Shown piece after piece: positions 7,061 to 8,435 of a DNA stretch of 8,435 nt. The stretch's first letter is position 1. Every line of letters starts with the position of its first letter. A program made the translations under genes and the position numbers. The stretch is from Spirochaetaceae bacterium (GTDB lineage: Bacteria; Spirochaetota; Spirochaetia; B11-G9), in assembly GCA_030633365.1 (NCBI GenBank), contig DAOVSY010000116.1:1-8435 (forward strand), read 5' to 3'. The notes under the pieces were generated by a model, which was given only the letters and a program-made list of their open reading frames with translations, was not told the DNA's origin and ran no database searches.

Positions 7061-7091
7061 AAAAAAGCTGTCCGGAACGGACAGCTTTTTT
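7061..7091 (+). terminator. Rho-independent terminator of the tctCBA operon
   Basis: The stem GCTGTCCG (7067-7074) pairs perfectly with CGGACAGC (7078-7085) around a GAA loop. It is flanked by A6 on the left and T6 on the right, which can extend the stem and supply the U-tract. It would also work on the opposite strand. Confidence 0.92.
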
Positions 7092-7226
7092 GTGAGGTAT
7101 TTGCGATGTCTCTGATTACAGCTTGTTTTTGGCTATTTTGCACCATGTACTACCCTTATATTAGAGAAGAGCTGTTTTGTAAATACGAAATGTGATACAA
7201 CGCAAAAAGCTTTGTGTGAAATAGAC
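7092..7226. other. Intergenic stretch without a supported gene
   Basis: Between the operon terminator and the promoter of the next gene are about 135 bp in which I see no convincing gene, RNA or repeat. A 29-codon plus-strand frame (7106-7195) was considered and not accepted. Confidence 0.5.
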
Positions 7227-7255
7227 TTGGAATCATAATTATTAGGATGTATAAT
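7227..7255 (+). promoter_or_regulatory. Sigma-70-like promoter for the DUF2283-type gene
   Basis: TTGGAA (7227-7232, 4 of 6 consensus bases) and a perfect TATAAT (7250-7255) are separated by 17 bp. The direct repeat ATAATTATTA (7235-7244 and 7251-7260) covers the spacer and the -10 element. The start site would be near 7262, giving a leader of about 60 nt. No other gene lies between this promoter and the ATG at 7323. Confidence 0.6.
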
Positions 7256-7322
7256 TATTACTACCTGATGGACAAACAATTCATAATGCATTTTTTGATC
7301 GTCGTTTCAAAGGAGTGAAAAA

Positions 7323-7523
7323 ATGACTATAACATATTTTGAAACTACTGATACTGCCTTAATTGACTTTTCAGAGGGAACTGTCTTTGAAACTAAAGAG
7401 ATAAATGAAAATATTGATATTGATAGTGAAGGTAATCTTGTTAGTATGATATTAGAGCATGCAAAAAAATCTGGAGCTCTCAATAAACTTATTTTTGAAG
7501 AAGTAAAATCAAAATCTGCATGA
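7323..7523 (+). CDS. Small DUF2283-like protein of unknown function
   Basis: This is a 66-aa soluble, acidic protein with no signal peptide or membrane segment. The pattern ITYFETTDTALIDFSEG, then ETKEINENIDIDSEGNLVSM followed by ILEHAKKS, matches the short DUF2283 fold: two hairpins of the type Y-x-x-x-x-D-x-L, E-T-x-E, D-x-x-G-x-(I/L)-(V/I) and a terminal helix. The family usually runs about 55-90 aa. Many DUF2283 genes stand beside a DUF4258 gene, a pairing that has been suggested to be toxin-antitoxin-like. No such partner is visible here. AAAGGAG (7309-7315) lies 7 nt before the ATG, and the gene has its own promoter and terminator, so it is very likely expressed as a single gene. Function is unknown. 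The DUF2283 assignment is from sequence pattern only. Confidence 0.78.
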   Translation: MTITYFETTDTALIDFSEGTVFETKEINENIDIDSEGNLVSMILEHAKKSGALNKLIFEEVKSKSA

Positions 7524-7573
7524 ATGTGGAATATTTATTAATTATATTATATGAATTAGTGAAATGTATAAAT

Positions 7574-7607
7574 AAAAAAGGCTGTCCGTTTTCGGGCAGC
7601 CTTTTTT
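7574..7607. terminator. Bidirectional terminator between convergent genes
   Basis: GGCTGTCCG (7580-7588) pairs with CGGGCAGCC (7593-7601), with one G-U pair in the plus-strand RNA and a TTTT loop, flanked by A6 and T7. On the minus strand the same structure ends in a U-tract 20 bp beyond the permease stop codon. It can therefore end both the DUF2283-like gene and the permease gene. Confidence 0.9.
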
Positions 7608-7626
7608 TATGCTTTGAAAATATAAT

Positions 7627-8435
7627 TTACATTATATATTTAATAATAAAAAGTATACCTACTATATAAGTTACAGGATGCACATCTTTGGCTTTTCCTG
7701 TAAAAACTTTCAGAAGAACATATGAGAGCATACCAAACATGATACCTTCCGCAATACTGTATGTAAGGGGCATCATTATAATTGTCAGGAATGCAGGAAT
7801 TGCTTCTGTGTAATCATCAAAATCAACTTGTTTAATTGGAGACATCATAAAGAGACCAACAATTACAAGTACAGGCGCTGTAGCAGCACCAGGTATCATA
7901 AGAAACAGAGGTGAGAGAAAAAGAGCAACAATAAACAGTATAGCAGCTGTAAAAGCTGTAAGACCGGTTTTCCCGCCTTCTGCAACACCCGCAGCACTTT
8001 CAACATAAGTTGTAACAGTACTTGTTCCAAGAATAGCACCTACTGTTGTACCAACAGCATCTGCAAAAAGAGCAGCTTTTACTTTTGGAATGTTTCCATC
8101 TTTATCCACAAGACCAGCTCTTGTTGACACACCAATAAGAGTACCAACTGTATCAAACATATCTACAAATAGGAATGTAAACAGAACGATAAGCATATCC
8201 ATTGTAAAAATCTGTGAAAAATCAAATTTAAAGAAAATTGGAGCCAATGAAGGAGGAGCCCAGCTTCCTGAAGGAGCTGAAGTAATCCCCATTGGGAAAC
8301 CGATAATTGTTGTTGCAACGATTCCAAGAAGGAGTGCGCCTCTTACCTTGAAGGCCAGAAGTATACCGGTAATAACGATACCGATGATGGCAAGAAGGCC
8401 TGGCCCGCTTGTGACTTCACCAAGAGTTACAATTA
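7627..8435 (-). CDS. AzgA-type NCS2 nucleobase (guanine/hypoxanthine/adenine) permease, C-terminal part
   Basis: The minus-strand frame stays open to the right edge of the window, so the visible 269 residues are the C-terminal part of a protein usually about 430-450 aa long. The ATG at 8292 is an internal methionine. Upstream residues readable from 8433 include SGPGLLAIIGIVITGILLAF and GALLLGIVATTIIGFP, both membrane segments. Diagnostic motifs of the AzgA branch (COG2252) follow: LFVDMFDTVGTLIGV, then FADAVGTTVGAILGTST, then VTTYVESAAGVAEGGKTGLT. The last two form the highly conserved substrate/transport core. Several more membrane helices complete the protein. Members import adenine, guanine, hypoxanthine or xanthine with protons across the inner membrane; the exact base cannot be decided from this fragment. 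It converges on the DUF2283-like gene. Its promoter is outside the window. Confidence 0.95.
   Translation of the reverse strand, partial: IVTLGEVTSGPGLLAIIGIVITGILLAFKVRGALLLGIVATTIIGFPMGITSAPSGSWAPPSLAPIFFKFDFSQIFTMDMLIVLFTFLFVDMFDTVGTLIGVSTRAGLVDKDGNIPKVKAALFADAVGTTVGAILGTSTVTTYVESAAGVAEGGKTGLTAFTAAILFIVALFLSPLFLMIPGAATAPVLVIVGLFMMSPIKQVDFDDYTEAIPAFLTIIMMPLTYSIAEGIMFGMLSYVLLKVFTGKAKDVHPVTYIVGILFIIKYIM

Noticed and set aside
7106..7195. A 29-codon plus-strand frame with a GAGG 8 nt upstream
   Set aside because: It starts just behind a terminator, has no promoter, and its Cys/Phe/Tyr-rich text matches nothing I recognise.
8290..8292. ATG at 8292 (minus strand) as the start of the permease
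   Set aside because: The frame continues to the right edge with clear membrane segments, and the shorter version would lack about half of a normal AzgA protein.

Overview
The window is AT-rich (by eye, mid-30s % GC) bacterial DNA, almost fully coding. The exported proteins have signal peptides that look cleaved by signal peptidase I. The TctC-type binding protein starts its mature form with Asn-Gly-Glu after Ala-Phe-Ala and carries no lipobox cysteine. That points to a diderm bacterium, and the style of leader is common in spirochaetes. The taxonomic guess is inference only; no rRNA or other marker is present.

Layout: (1) At 1-296 is the 3' end of a [2Fe-2S] subunit of a molybdenum hydroxylase (xanthine dehydrogenase/CO dehydrogenase type). 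(2) At 314-1159, minus strand, is a stand-alone PhnD-like periplasmic binding protein. (3) Divergent from it are a membrane sensor histidine kinase (1210-2583) and an NtrC-type sigma-54 activator (2573-3922), overlapping by 11 bp. (4) At 3923-4076 is a regulatory region with two matching dyads, TGTGC-N6-GCACA, with centres 33 bp apart, followed by a strong -24/-12 promoter. (5) At 4077-7026 is a complete tripartite tricarboxylate transporter (TTT) operon in the order tctC-tctB-tctA, closed by a terminator at 7061-7091. (6) At 7323-7523 is a small DUF2283-type gene with its own sigma-70-like promoter, ending at a probably bidirectional terminator. (7) At 7627 to the right edge, minus strand, is the C-terminal part of an AzgA-type NCS2 nucleobase permease.

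How it fits together: the kinase and regulator probably sense an extracytoplasmic signal. The phosphorylated regulator would then bind the paired dyads and drive sigma-54 transcription of the transporter. The regulator keeps the ATPase, the GSFTGA sigma-54 contact loop and the Fis-type DNA-binding helix needed for this. The divergent PhnD-like protein has no transporter subunits next to it, so it may be a periplasmic co-sensor for the kinase. The transported substrate cannot be read from the sequence. The flanking molybdenum hydroxylase and nucleobase permease hint at a purine or heterocycle catabolic neighbourhood, but this is weak context evidence.
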